A stretch of 64,000 bases of DNA from Natronoflexus pectinivorans (GCF_004345615.1 NZ_SLWK01000012.1:1-64000), one strand, 5' to 3'. Numbered from the stretch's first letter, positions 35,935 to 46,401 are shown. Translations and numbers: made by a program. The notes: generated by a model from the letters alone, not told the origin.

Positions 35935-35964
35935 GATAAATTGATTTAAACAGCAAAGTTAGTA

Positions 35965-36126
35965 ATTAATGAATCAAAGCCGTTTAGTTAAGTCATTTTT
36001 CCTTCCCGCTCCCCTTAATCCCCCAAGTTAAAGTCTTACGCGCGGGTTGGCATCCCCTTGGGGAATAAAAGGGTGAGCGCAGGCGAATATAATTTTTCAT
36101 TAACTAAACGACATTTATTAATGAAT
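35965..36126. mobile_element. MITE-like element, copy 1, with 10-bp target duplication
   Basis: The element spans 35,975-36,116 (142 bp). Its ends are inverted repeats: CGTTTAGTTAA on the left and TTAACTAAACG on the right. ATTAATGAAT flanks it directly at 35,965-35,974 and 36,117-36,126, a target-site duplication. The interior can fold on itself: CGCTCCCCTTAATCCCC pairs loosely with GGGGAATAAAAGGGTGAGCG. A near-identical copy is at 62,387-62,527. No transposase is present, so it is non-autonomous. Confidence 0.85.
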
Positions 36127-36176
36127 AGGAAAAAGACTTATTGTTCGAACTTTGCTTTGGCATAAGAATGATGGCT

Positions 36177-36449
36177 TTATTCCTTAAAATGGTAATGCTT
36201 TTTTATATCTTCCTTTATATCCCATATACATTTTAAACCTTGACTGAATGTAACAAAATCTCCCTGCTTTAAATGGAAGATTCCTTCATCGGTTTCAACC
36301 ACGACCTTGCCTTTCAGAATAAGGCACTCTTCCTCTGCTTCGTAGAACCAGTCAAATCTGGATCTCTCTTTCTCCCATATGGGCCAAGTTGATATGTTCC
36401 TTTTATTTTGTTCTTCAGAACTGAGTTTCTCAATTTTTACCTTGCTCAT
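36177..36449 (-). CDS. Small cupin protein (DUF861-like)
   Basis: A 90-residue single-domain cupin. The fold signature EAEEECLILKGKVVVE, GDFVTFSQGLKCIWDIKE and the terminal HYHF give the DUF861 layout. The usual metal-binding histidines of the first motif are replaced (EEECL), as in other DUF861 members. Role unknown. Its ATG has the methionine MSKVKIEKL; a MITE lies 60 bp downstream. Confidence 0.75.
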   Translation of the reverse strand: MSKVKIEKLSSEEQNKRNISTWPIWEKERSRFDWFYEAEEECLILKGKVVVETDEGIFHLKQGDFVTFSQGLKCIWDIKEDIKKHYHFKE

Positions 36450-36577
36450 GATTCTGTTCTTTTGTTGTGATTGACTTTGTTTTAGAAGTACACCTAAAAC
36501 TTTGAATTTTCATTTGAAGTTTCAATTAAAAATAACAAAAAATAAGATAGTCCCTTATGATAAATCCTCTAAAACAG

Positions 36578-36608
36578 AACAAGCACTCCTTAACGCGGAG
36601 TGCTTGTT
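36578..36608 (-). terminator. Terminator-like hairpin behind the 602-residue gene
   Basis: A perfect 12-bp stem, AACAAGCACTCC with GGAGTGCTTGTT, with a 7-nt loop. On the minus strand it follows the 602-residue gene stop by 23 bp. The tract after it (TCTGTTTTAG) is only partly T-rich. Confidence 0.7.
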
Positions 36609-36630
36609 TATACTTCTAAATACATTTATG

Positions 36631-38439
36631 TTATAGGCTCTCAACGGGAGAACTTAATTTTGCAAGGGTGTTTTTTATTTTGAAGTGTCGCTTATTATAC
36701 TCAGTTAATGTTGAAATAGCTTGTTTAGTAACTGTTTCACTCCAGTTTTCTTTAAATGAGAATATATCATGGTAATAATTCATCCCATTTTGTAGGTTGG
36801 CTAAGTACTCATTCCAAGATTTAATTTGCCTTGCGTCAGGTGATTCAATGCTCTCCATCTCTTCTTCGATGTAATCTAGATACATCGAAAGCTCCTTCAT
36901 GAATAAGTTTGGGCGATCTGTATTTCCCAGCAGATCGGCTCGACCATAAATGTGATTCACCATCTCTGCAAGTGTTGCTTCCCTGATGAAATATGCCAAA
37001 TTTGGTCCTGGGCAAATAGAAACTCCGTCACCTTCTTTTTTGGTGTCCATTCCGTGTGAACGCAATGTGGCAACTCCCAGTCCATTACAAATGCAGGATT
37101 TTACGGTGATGTCCTTGTATGCTTTTTCGTACTCTGCTCCTGATTTGTCGCTGTTGTTCAACTCATCGATTTTAATCTTTTGATACTCTTTGGACGCTTT
37201 ACAAATGGGACGATCAGTATACTCTTTATTAAGCTTTATAAACTGTTTGGTGCAGTTGGCTCCCGGTTTGTTATTCGCAACATTTAACTGTTGTTCTGTG
37301 TCACGCGAAGCTCCACGGATATTATTAAACCTTACACCAACCGGTGAAACATGGCTGAGAAAATAATCTTTCTCTGTTCCTTTTGCTAATAGTTCTATGG
37401 TATCCTTGTCAATAGAAACTGCTTCGGGTACCAAAAGAAACGGCGATCCCCAACCAATGCTGTCCAGATTGTATTGTTTCATCAGAAACTGATGTTCTTC
37501 ATGGGTTCCAAGGCCACCCTGGGCTGTTAATTTCATTTCAGGTGCTTCAGAAGGAACCGGCTTTTGTTTTGCCTCCAGTGCTTTGGCATAAATTTCGAAT
37601 AATTCATCACGAAGATGGTCTCTGTTATTACTGAACTCTTCGAGAATGGGACCCATTAAGTAACCTTGCGTCGCAAATGCGTGTCCTCCACAGTTCAGGC
37701 CTGACTCAACACGGAACTCTGAAATCCATAATCCTTTCTTTGCAAATATTTTTCCTTGAACAATAGCTGAACGATAATCAGATACCTTCAAAATGATTTT
37801 CTTTTTGCAACGACCATTTTTATTGGGGTAAAAATCATCAAACTGCTCCATGTAAGTATATAGTCGTGCATTCATCCCAGCTGAAAGTACTATAGATGAA
37901 GATAAGCTACTGTTAGCAAAACCTCTTAGCGCAGCGTGAGCATCATTGAATTCTGCAGGCAGTTTTTCGCCATTCTTGTAGTTCTCTTTATCCAGTTTCG
38001 TCATGATGTTTACATCAATACTTCCCGGATGTAAGTATTTTTCAATGATGCTGTTAATTGAATCAGAACATCTTTTTTGAATGGCTTCTTCAAGTTGAAG
38101 CCTTAATTGAGATGAAGTGGGCAGAAGTGCCATGTAATTTCGAAGCTCTTCTTGTTTCCCGATGATTAGTGCCTTGAATTCAGAGAACTTTTGGTTCACT
38201 ATCGTATTAACTATGTCAAGATAGGCTGTAATGCGTTTTGCCCGGGAATCTTCCTGATTGTGGCTGATGCCTTGGAATGGTAAATTAAACTTAATGCTGT
38301 AAAACTGACGCATTCTTTCTGCTAGAATATCGTCAACCAACGATATGGCAGATGAAATTCCCAAATGCGCAACCTTTACAGGTGTGTCAATCGTGAAACC
38401 AATTCCCATAACAGGAATGTGAAATGAATGTACTTGCAT
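36631..38439 (-). CDS. 602-residue conserved protein with clustered cysteines, unrecognised
   Basis: I do not recognise a characterised family. The N-terminus HIPVMGIGFTIDTPVKVAHL resembles the entry strand of TIM-barrel flavoproteins, and GLNCGGHAFATQGYLMGPI and TAQGGLGTHEEHQFL look like ligand-binding loops. Cysteines fall at NCTKQ, PICKA and SCICNG, plus ICPG, a spacing that could hold an Fe-S cluster. There is no signal peptide or clear membrane helix. Proteins of this length and start occur in Bacteroidota as hypothetical proteins. Monocistronic and divergent from mutS2. Oxidoreductase is only a guess. Confidence 0.55.
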   Translation of the reverse strand: MQVHSFHIPVMGIGFTIDTPVKVAHLGISSAISLVDDILAERMRQFYSIKFNLPFQGISHNQEDSRAKRITAYLDIVNTIVNQKFSEFKALIIGKQEELRNYMALLPTSSQLRLQLEEAIQKRCSDSINSIIEKYLHPGSIDVNIMTKLDKENYKNGEKLPAEFNDAHAALRGFANSSLSSSIVLSAGMNARLYTYMEQFDDFYPNKNGRCKKKIILKVSDYRSAIVQGKIFAKKGLWISEFRVESGLNCGGHAFATQGYLMGPILEEFSNNRDHLRDELFEIYAKALEAKQKPVPSEAPEMKLTAQGGLGTHEEHQFLMKQYNLDSIGWGSPFLLVPEAVSIDKDTIELLAKGTEKDYFLSHVSPVGVRFNNIRGASRDTEQQLNVANNKPGANCTKQFIKLNKEYTDRPICKASKEYQKIKIDELNNSDKSGAEYEKAYKDITVKSCICNGLGVATLRSHGMDTKKEGDGVSICPGPNLAYFIREATLAEMVNHIYGRADLLGNTDRPNLFMKELSMYLDYIEEEMESIESPDARQIKSWNEYLANLQNGMNYYHDIFSFKENWSETVTKQAISTLTEYNKRHFKIKNTLAKLSSPVESL

Positions 38440-38948
38440 AAACTAACTAAAATATTTGATTTCTTATTGTGATTTGATAAATACTGATAAGCAGCGAAAC
38501 TATGATTTATGATTGGATGAGGAGGCTTTTAATAAATTATACAACTTCAAAGATATACCTAAATAAGCACTTTGGATGTTTATTTCTGTTAATAATTGGG
38601 AATAAGGGATGAATTTGATGCCAAAGGGGTGATTGACATTAATTTTTCCGGAATAGAAGAATATATTAGTCATTTATTCGTAGAATAAATGAATGTAAAT
38701 AACGAATTGGTTAATGGATTTAGGTTTTCAAATTTTGAACTGAAGCGATTTGTGTTCCATAGTTCTATTTTAAATTGATGTTTGCCTGATGGCAAACATC
38801 ACCTTCACACTCATGATGTTTGTTAAATTTAGACTGTCTTTGAAATCTTGAGTTCTATTGTCTTTTTAAATGGTTACTTTTGCAAATGTTTTACCGGATA
38901 TCATAATCCGGTTATTGAACTGATTATAGAATTTTTAAAAACTGAGAA
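38440..38948. other. Intergenic region with three hairpins between divergent genes
   Basis: The 509-bp gap has three inverted repeats: a 10-bp stem (TCATTTATTC / GAATAAATGA, 38,670-38,692), an 11-bp stem with TGAT loop (TGATGTTTGCC / GGCAAACATCA, 38,776-38,801) and a 7-bp stem (ACCGGAT / ATCCGGT, 38,893-38,912). None is followed by a T-tract. TACTTTTG at 38,875-38,882 is a good -7 box for mutS2, and the last hairpin would lie at the very start of that transcript. No gene is visible. Confidence 0.65.
38875..38882 (+). promoter_or_regulatory. Predicted -7 box for mutS2
   Basis: TACTTTTG fits TAnnTTTG and is followed by CAAATG. TTG at 38,858-38,860 (14 bp) or 38,848-38,850 (24 bp) could serve as -33; neither spacing is ideal. 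The start codon is a GTG 67 bp downstream. Confidence 0.5.
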
Positions 38949-41453
38949 GTGATATATCCTGATACTTTTGAGGAGAAGTTGAGTTTTGGAAAGATACGTG
39001 AACTTTTAGCAGAGCATTGTTTGAGCACGCTAGGCAAAGAATGGGTTGATAGAATGACCTTTTCTGAGAACTTTACACAGGTGCAAACGTGGCTGGGACA
39101 GGCAGCCGAGATGTTGCGTATTGAGCAAGAGGATGCGGAGATGCCGGCATCTTGGTTTATTGATTTGCGGGCACCTCTTAAACGCATCCGGGTTGATGGT
39201 TTGTTTTTGGAAGAGACAGAATTGTTTGATTTACGCCGTTCCCTTGGAACCATACGTGATCTCATACGTTTTATAAAATCCCGCGAGGCTGAAGAATATC
39301 CTCATTTAAATTCGTTGGTTGCCAATGTGATGATTTACCCCGCTGTCATCGATCGGATAGATGCCGTTTTAAATCGACAGGGAAAAATTAAGGACAACGC
39401 GTCTCCTGAACTTGCCCGTTTGAGAAGGGAAATCATCAATCAACAGCAAAATGCTACCCGTCGAATGGCTTCAATTCTGCGGGCTGCCCAGAAGGATGGA
39501 TTGGTTGAGCAGGACATCAGCATCAGCATTCGGGATGGAAGGGCTGTAATTCCTGTTCCATCGGCCAATAAACGCAAACTCCCCGGTATTGTACATGATG
39601 AATCGGCAACAGGAAAAACCACCTACATTGAGCCTGCGGCCATTGTTGAAATCAATAATGAAATTCGGGAATTAACCTACGCTGAAAGACGCGAAGTGAC
39701 AAAAATACTAACCGAAGTATCTGATTTTATTCGGCCATATATTGATGATCTGCTTTTTGCCTACAATTTCCTGGGAATCATTGATTTCATTAGAGCAAAG
39801 GCCCGGTTTGCATTAAGGATTGAGGCCATCGTTCCACAGGTTAAAGATGAACGGGCTTTTCACTGGATTGAAGCCCGTCATCCCTTGTTGTACTTGTTAC
39901 TGAAAGCCCAAAACAAGGCCATCGTACCATTATCTATACAATTTACTCCCGATGAGCGAATTGTGCTTATTTCGGGGCCCAATGCAGGAGGAAAATCTGT
40001 TTGCTTACAAACCGTTGGTTTAGTGCAGTACATGTTGCAATGTGGTTTACCGGTTCCGGTGTTAGAAGGGACTTCTATGGGATTTTTTAAAAATATTTTT
40101 CTTGATCTTGGAGATGAGCAATCAATTGAGAACGATCTGAGTACCTACAGTTCTCATTTGTTGAATATGAAGAACTTTGTTCGTAACAGCAATGAGCATA
40201 CGCTCATGCTCATTGACGAATTTGGAACCGGTACCGAGCCCATGCTGGGAGGAGCCATTGCAGAAGCTGTTCTTGAACAGCTTAATCAGCAGGGAGCTTA
40301 TGGAGTTATCACCACTCACTACACAAATCTTAAGCATTACGCATCGCAAACAGATGGCATTGTGAATGGTGCCATGCAATTTGACACCCATCAACTTCAG
40401 CCATTGTTCAGGCTGGAGGTTGGTTCACCGGGGAGTTCCTTCGCTTTTGAGATTGCCAGAAAAATAGGTTTGCCTGAAACCATTCTTGAGGCGGCCAAAG
40501 ACAGATTGGGAGAGGATCATATCAATTTCGATAAGCATTTACGGGAAATCATACGGGATAAGCGATACTGGGAACAGAAACGGAGAAGCATTAGAGAGAG
40601 AGAACGCAAACTGGAAAGCGTGTCTCAGAAATATGAAAAGGAGCTGGAGCAATTAACCCGTGAGCGAAAAGATATTATTGAAAAGGCAAAACAAGAAGCC
40701 GCCGGTTTGCTTGCAGGAACTAATAAAGAGATAGAGAAAACCATTAGAACCATCCGTGAAGCACAGGCGGAGAAAGAAAAAACACGGAAAGCACGTGCAG
40801 AACTGGATTATTTTAGAGAATCTGCGATTGATGGAGCTGGTGATAATGAGGAGTTGCAAAAGCAGTTGCAGGCCAAAATGAATAAAATCAGGCAACGCAA
40901 GGAGAGGAAAAAGAGCCAGAATCAGAATAGTAATGCAGGGGAAATGGAAAAACAGCCTGCAATACCTCCGCAGTCTGTCATCGATGAGATTGTTGAAGGT
41001 GATGTGGTTATGCTGGAAGGACAGCCAATTCCGGGAGAAGTGATGGAGGTAAAAGGACGTGATGCGCTGGTGGCTTTTGGTCAGCTCATAACCAAGGTGA
41101 AAATTAGTCGTCTGGAAAAAATAAGCAAAGGAGATTACAAAAAGGCCATGCGCACTGAAAGTAAAGTAGCTGCAGGTCTGGCCGAGAGAATCAGGGATAA
41201 AAAACTTAATTTTAAACCTGATATAGATGTGCGCGGATTGCGTGCAGAAGAGGCAATTGATCGAATTTCGGTACACCTTGACGAAGCTGTAATGTGCGGA
41301 GTAGATCAAGTGAAAATTCTCCATGGAAAAGGTACCGGCGCACTGCGTCTAATGATTCGTGAATATCTCGGAACCGTTCCTTTTGTGAAAAACTTCAGGG
41401 ATGAACACGTTCAATTTGGAGGTTCAGGGATTACTCTGATTGAAATGGATTGA
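38949..41453 (+). CDS. mutS2: Endonuclease MutS2
   Basis: An 834-residue MutS2. The start is GTG 38949 (IYPDTFEEKLSF follows), with no in-frame ATG nearby. The MutS core and clamp (about 1-310) lead to the ATPase with Walker A SGPNAGGKS near residue 343, Walker B LMLIDEFGTGTEP, and the THYTNLK switch. A long coiled coil (about 515-640) precedes a C-terminal Smr nuclease domain (about 755-834) with DVRGLRAEEA and ILHGKGTG. MutS2 limits recombination or rescues collided ribosomes in other bacteria. Monocistronic. Confidence 0.96.
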   Translation: MIYPDTFEEKLSFGKIRELLAEHCLSTLGKEWVDRMTFSENFTQVQTWLGQAAEMLRIEQEDAEMPASWFIDLRAPLKRIRVDGLFLEETELFDLRRSLGTIRDLIRFIKSREAEEYPHLNSLVANVMIYPAVIDRIDAVLNRQGKIKDNASPELARLRREIINQQQNATRRMASILRAAQKDGLVEQDISISIRDGRAVIPVPSANKRKLPGIVHDESATGKTTYIEPAAIVEINNEIRELTYAERREVTKILTEVSDFIRPYIDDLLFAYNFLGIIDFIRAKARFALRIEAIVPQVKDERAFHWIEARHPLLYLLLKAQNKAIVPLSIQFTPDERIVLISGPNAGGKSVCLQTVGLVQYMLQCGLPVPVLEGTSMGFFKNIFLDLGDEQSIENDLSTYSSHLLNMKNFVRNSNEHTLMLIDEFGTGTEPMLGGAIAEAVLEQLNQQGAYGVITTHYTNLKHYASQTDGIVNGAMQFDTHQLQPLFRLEVGSPGSSFAFEIARKIGLPETILEAAKDRLGEDHINFDKHLREIIRDKRYWEQKRRSIRERERKLESVSQKYEKELEQLTRERKDIIEKAKQEAAGLLAGTNKEIEKTIRTIREAQAEKEKTRKARAELDYFRESAIDGAGDNEELQKQLQAKMNKIRQRKERKKSQNQNSNAGEMEKQPAIPPQSVIDEIVEGDVVMLEGQPIPGEVMEVKGRDALVAFGQLITKVKISRLEKISKGDYKKAMRTESKVAAGLAERIRDKKLNFKPDIDVRGLRAEEAIDRISVHLDEAVMCGVDQVKILHGKGTGALRLMIREYLGTVPFVKNFRDEHVQFGGSGITLIEMD

Positions 41454-41616
41454 TTTTTTTTATCTATGCAGAACTATTTGGTGCATAATTGCGTTAAAAC
41501 TATGAGGTTGAAATGGAGATTGATGGTTTGAATCATAATTGTTTGTTGAATAATTGTGGTTGTGAGTTTTGTTAGTCCCATATGATACCAGATGTCTTAA
41601 GTTATTTTTATGTCAT

Positions 41617-44600
41617 ATGGATAATATAAAACTTTTCTTTAGGAATTCCCTGATTCTGCTTCTACTTATATCTTCAGTTAAAGTATTTGGCGTTGGCGCA
41701 TACCCATATCCCCAGGATATTGAACAACCCGATGGGAGTATTCTAACCATTCGTCTGCATGGAGACGAGTGGTTTAATTGGGTTTCAACCATGGATGGAT
41801 ATAGGATAACCAGAAACTTAGCCGGTGTTTTTGAATATGCAACGGTTTTAAAATCAGGAGAGGTTACTGCATCCGGAATTGCAGCGTCAAACCCGCAAAA
41901 TCGTGCTTCAGATGAACTTGATTTTTTATATACCATTGAGACTGGTTCATTGGTCAGTCCTGAACGTATCCAGGAAATCAGGGAGTCTTTTATATCTCCA
42001 ATGCTTAAAAACAGTAGTCTTGAATCTTATTTCCCGGCTTCAGGTGAACGTAAGCTATTGGTCATTTTAGCCACTTTCCCTGACAAATCGCCTAGTTATA
42101 GTCAGGAGGATTTTTATCGTTATATGAATGAGGAGGGATATAACGGTACAGGTAGTTTTCGGGATTACTATCTTGAGAACAGCAACGGAACGTTGGATAT
42201 TGAATCTACGGTGACTGTGTGGGTAATAGTTCCTTATGAAAAAGATTACTACGGACCTCGTGAAAACTGGGGGGAATTTGCATATCACGCTGTGCAGGCT
42301 GCTGCAGCGCAAGGGGTTGATTTTTCTATGTTTGATAACACAGGCAATGGTCTTGTTGAGGGTGTTGCCATTATTCATCAGGGCCCGGGACAAGAGGTGA
42401 CTGGAAATGAAACTGATATTTGGTCTCATGCCTGGTCTTTGTCTTCAGCAGGTTACTCCCGTAGTGCCAGAACAATTAATGGCGTTGAGGTGGATAGATA
42501 TACTGTACAGCCTGAGACCCGAAATCTGGCCGGGCATAAGAATACCATCGGAGTAATATGTCACGAATTTGGTCACAATCTTGGTATACCCGATTATTAT
42601 GACACCAGCGATAACGGTGTTAGAAATCCCGGGACAGGACGATGGGATATTATGGCCTCCGGTACGTTTAATGGAAGTCCATCCGGATCTTCTCCTGCTC
42701 ATCATAATGCATTTTCAAAAATTGAATTGGGCTGGGTCTCGGAGCTTTCTATTGGGTCTGTTGGCCGATATGAACTTTCTCCGGTTATTTCGTCCCAGAA
42801 AGTTTATCGTGTAAACAGTCCGGTGGAGAACGAATATCTTTTGCTTGAAAACCGACGCAGACAGAATTTTGATTCTTTTTTGCCTGGTGAGGATATGGTA
42901 GTCTTTCACGTGGATGGAAATAGAATTGCAGAAAAAAGAAATACAAATGATATCAATGCTGGTGACAGGCAGGGTCTTTATGTTATGGCAGCAGGTGGCT
43001 CTGTGAATACTTCTTCTGCTACGTTCCCCGGTTCATTGGGTATATCCATGTTAACTGATGAAACCAATCCTGCCACTTTAACCTGGTCGGGAGAACCATT
43101 TAACAGAAGTATCACCGGGATTTATGTGGAAAACGAGATTGTGGTTTTTGACTTTATGGCCATTCAGGACGGAAGTCCTTTAAGTATTCAAGCCACAGCC
43201 ATGTCTCATGACGAAATAGACATACTCTGGACTCCATCAGGCGAAGAACACCCTGTTTTACTCGCTTTTAATACAGACCCGGTGTTTGGTCAACCTCAGG
43301 ATGGCGGCAATTATAGCCCGGGAGACGCTATCTCGGGAGGTGGAACTGTTCTTTTTGCAGGTGATGATTCCGATCATTTTACCCATGATGAACTAGAACC
43401 TTCTACCCGCTATTATTATAGGATTTGGAGCAAAATAGGAGATGAGTGGTCTGGAGCTTTGTCTGCGAATGCTTTGACAAACGCTGCCCCTGTAATTGAA
43501 TTCCCTTGGGCTGATAATTTTTTAGGCGGGCTGATAAACTGGCGGCAAAAAGTTGTTACTGGCAATTATTCATGGCAAGCCGTCTCTTCAGGCATTCATG
43601 GAAATCCAGGTGGACCATGGTCTGAAGATAAATTTGCACGATTCTATGTAAATTCAAGCACTTCCGGTGTCACAAGGATGGTCTCACCTATTTTTCATAT
43701 GGATGAAAATGAAGATTTTTTACTGGAATTCAGGCATTTTCAAAAACCATGGGACAATGATCAGGATGAATTAAGACTATTGGCCAGAAATAGCGGAGAC
43801 GAAGAATGGGCGGAGATTGCTTATTTCCAACAACCTGCCGCCGGTTGGGTTCAACGAAGAGTCGCAATACCTTTTTCAGGATTGGTGGAGATCGCTTTTG
43901 AAGGCATAGGGAATTACGGCTATGGCATAGGAGTTGATGATGTTGTGGTTAAAACCGGAAGCCATTGCGGAGCTTCGATGGTCGCGGTATCAGATGTTTC
44001 AGTTTCGGATGTATCCGAAACTGAAATGCGTATTTCATGGAATAATCCTAATGAAGAGTCCTCGGTTATGGTATTGGCCCGAAGGGGAGGCGTGGTGACA
44101 GAAATTCCGTCTGACGGAATTTCTTATCAAGGCAATTCTGTTTACGGAGAAGGTGATGAATTGGGTAATGATGTTTTCGTGGTATACTCCGGTAGCCATG
44201 AGGAAGTATTCATTACAGATATGCATCATTCTTCCAACTTCTATTTTTCATTCTTTACCTATAATGATGATTTATGCTATCAGTTTTATTCGGAGGATTA
44301 TCTCTTTTCAACAGATCAACGGTTTTATACTATGACATTTAATGTGAGTGACTTTTATGGACCTGTTGAGGGAGCGTTAATTAATATAAATGGTCAAAGT
44401 GTTGTGTCGAATCATGAAGGTGTTGCTTATTGGGTTCAAGGTTACACTGAGAATTATGTTTCAATTTCAGTTTCTAAATTGGGTTATGAAGAGAGATGGG
44501 TTCGAATTGTTCCGGATGATGAAAAAAGCATTGATTTGTTCTTAAATCATTTTGAAATACCTGCCATTACAGGATTATCTCATACCAATGACTATAAGCA

Positions 44601-45975
44601 AATAGATCTTACCTGGAACCCATTTCTTTATGAAAATTTTGATCGTTTCAGCGCATTTTCGCTTTCTTTACCGGGATGGACATTGTTTGATGGTGATCAG
44701 TCACGAACTTGGAGTATAACCGGGATCGATTTTCCAAATCAGGGTTATACCGGATCTTTCATTGTTTTGGATCCTCACTATGAAGGTTTGCTTCAGGCTG
44801 ATTTTGATTTGATTGCTCCTTCCGGACGTCATGTGTTGGCTGCTTTTAATGCGGTAAACGGCCCGAATGATGATTGGTTGATTTCTCCACCTTTAAATAT
44901 TAATGAGCAGCATGCATTATCGTTTAAAGCAAAAACGTTATCAGCACTTTACCAGTTGGAGAGAATACGCGTTTTGGTGTTGATAAATGGAGAACAGCAT
45001 CTTATATCTGAGGGAGATTACGTTGAAGTTCCTCGTGAATGGACGGAATTTTTGTATTCGTTGGAAGAGTTTGCAGGACAAACTGTTCAATTGGCTATTA
45101 ATTATGTTTCTGATGACGCTTTGGCCATTCTCATTGATCAGTTAAAGTTGGAAACATTAGAGTTGCCCCTTGCTGACACGGCTGGTGCGAAATCCTCCAG
45201 GGTTTCTGAAGTTACTGAGGTTCATCGTGAGAAAGACTCGTTTGTTCCAAAGGGAAGCATGAAAGAATCTTTACAAATGGAGGTTTCCGGTTCAGATTCT
45301 GACACCAATCTTGTTTATTATGTTTTGCTCGATGGAGATGTTGTTGGTTCTGTTTCAGGAATATTTAATTCAGGGTTTCAGGTAGAGGTGGATCAGTGTA
45401 AGGATAACCAATTTGCAGTCTATGCTGAATATCCAATATATGGTGCAGTTTCGCCGTTGTCGGATTTTTATTTTGCAGATGCATGTCATACTGTTACTTT
45501 TAGAATTACTGATTCTGAATCTGAACCCTTGAGCAACATTCCGGTTTCATTTAATAATGAAACCGTTGAAACCAACTCATTAGGAAAGGCCGTTTTTTAT
45601 GGTGTTGATATACTGTCTGATTCTGGTTATATTGTTGATGCTCCTGGCTATATCCCTGTGTCGGGTTCGCTTGATGTAAACAATGACATTGAACACTTAC
45701 TGGTTTTGACATGGATTAGTACCGATTCAACTCAATTGAATAAAAAACACATCTCATTATATCCAATTCCGGTGTTGAACGATTTGCATATACAAGGCAT
45801 TACTGAAGGTGAGATTCGTATCGAATTGTATGATTTTAGCGGTAGATTGGTGAAAAGTTTGGATACCAGAGGAGGAAACTCTTTAAAACTTGATATGGGA
45901 TTTCTTCAGGATGGTGTGTATCTTTTAAGAATGGTGAGAGAAAATTCAGTGCTTACTTATAAAGTTTTGAAGAAG

Positions 45976-45984
<9 letters not shown>
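41617..45984 (+). CDS. Secreted M6-family metalloprotease with T9SS sorting domain
   Basis: A 1455-residue exported protein. ATG 41617 opens a clean signal peptide (MDNIKLFFRNS, LLLLISS, cleavage near VFG); an upstream frame to 41569 would add a non-signal extension. The M6 peptidase domain (about 90-520) has the zinc motif HEFGH at 316-320, then NLGIPDYYD. Beyond it are an FN3-like domain, two choice-of-anchor J/cleaved-adhesin domains (about 640-790 and 1000-1190), Ig/carboxypeptidase-regulatory-like domains and a C-terminal T9SS type A domain (YPIPVLNDLHIQG, then GVYLLRM). Likely a secreted or surface-bound gingipain-like protease. The stop overlaps the opposite-strand tRNA-Thr. Confidence 0.9.
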
Positions 45985-46047
<63 letters not shown>

Positions 46048-46056
46048 TTTTAGATG

Positions 46057-46079
46057 TTTAAACCACGTGGTGGTTTAAA
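46057..46079. other. Inverted repeat in the leader of the tRNA-Thr transcript
   Basis: TTTAAACCAC and GTGGTTTAAA flank a 3-nt GTG centre, 9 bp before the mature tRNA 5' end. If transcription starts near 46,084 (below), it would form a hairpin at the start of pre-tRNA, next to the RNase P cleavage site. Confidence 0.7.
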
Positions 46080-46090
46080 GTTTCGCGGTG

Positions 46091-46120
46091 CAAAAATAGA
46101 AAAAAAGCGGGGAGAACAAA
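46091..46120 (-). promoter_or_regulatory. Promoter of tRNA-Thr
   Basis: On the minus strand TATTTTTG (46,098-46,091) is a full -7 consensus, and TTTG (46,120-46,117) is 18 bp upstream. Initiation is expected near 46,084, giving a leader of about 37 nt with the inverted repeat. Confidence 0.75.
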
Positions 46121-46162
46121 ATCTTTCGGGAAAAGAATAAGAATGGCTCTTGAAAAAATGAC

Positions 46163-46259
46163 AAAAGTGCGCCTCAGCAGAGTTTGTGAATGTTCTTAAA
46201 CCGGAGAACAGACTGGCGGGATTGGTTTTGAAACACTACTCTGTGAGGCCGACACTTTT
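46163..46259. repeat. 97-bp imperfect inverted repeat
   Basis: Left arm AAAAGTGCGCCTCAGCAGAG and right-arm complement AAAAGTGTCGGCCTCACAGAG match over about 20 bases with three single-base bulges. An inner hairpin (GTTCT / AGAAC) lies between. Ends of this kind are seen in insertion-sequence termini and in structured RNAs; no second copy is in the window and no target duplication is evident. Confidence 0.55.
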
Positions 46260-46350
46260 AGCGATAAAAACTCCGTTGAGAATTTATTCTGTTGCAAAGT
46301 AAATTATTAGTCCGATAAGTTGAATTTAATTGCAGTGCTTTTCAGATAGT

Positions 46351-46401
46351 TGGGGTGAATGACTTTTTATGTGGGGTGAATTTTTTCATGATGGGGTGAA
46401 T
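46351..46401 (+). promoter_or_regulatory. Three phased direct repeats in the LytTR gene promoter
   Basis: TGGGGTGAAT occurs three times exactly, at 46,351-46,360, 46,372-46,381 and 46,392-46,401, with 21- and 20-bp periods (two helical turns). The last copy touches the -33 TTG of the promoter. LytTR regulators bind direct repeats with about this period, so this is a candidate autoregulatory site. Confidence 0.75.

Noticed and set aside
40653-41324. A 223-residue open frame opposite the mutS2 coiled coil
   Set aside because: It is an antisense shadow of the repetitive coiled-coil and linker region; composition reflects complementary codons, not a real protein.
46351-46401. Three short repeats as a CRISPR array
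   Set aside because: The units are only 10 bp with 10-11 bp gaps, sit exactly at a promoter, and no cas gene is present; a regulatory site fits better.
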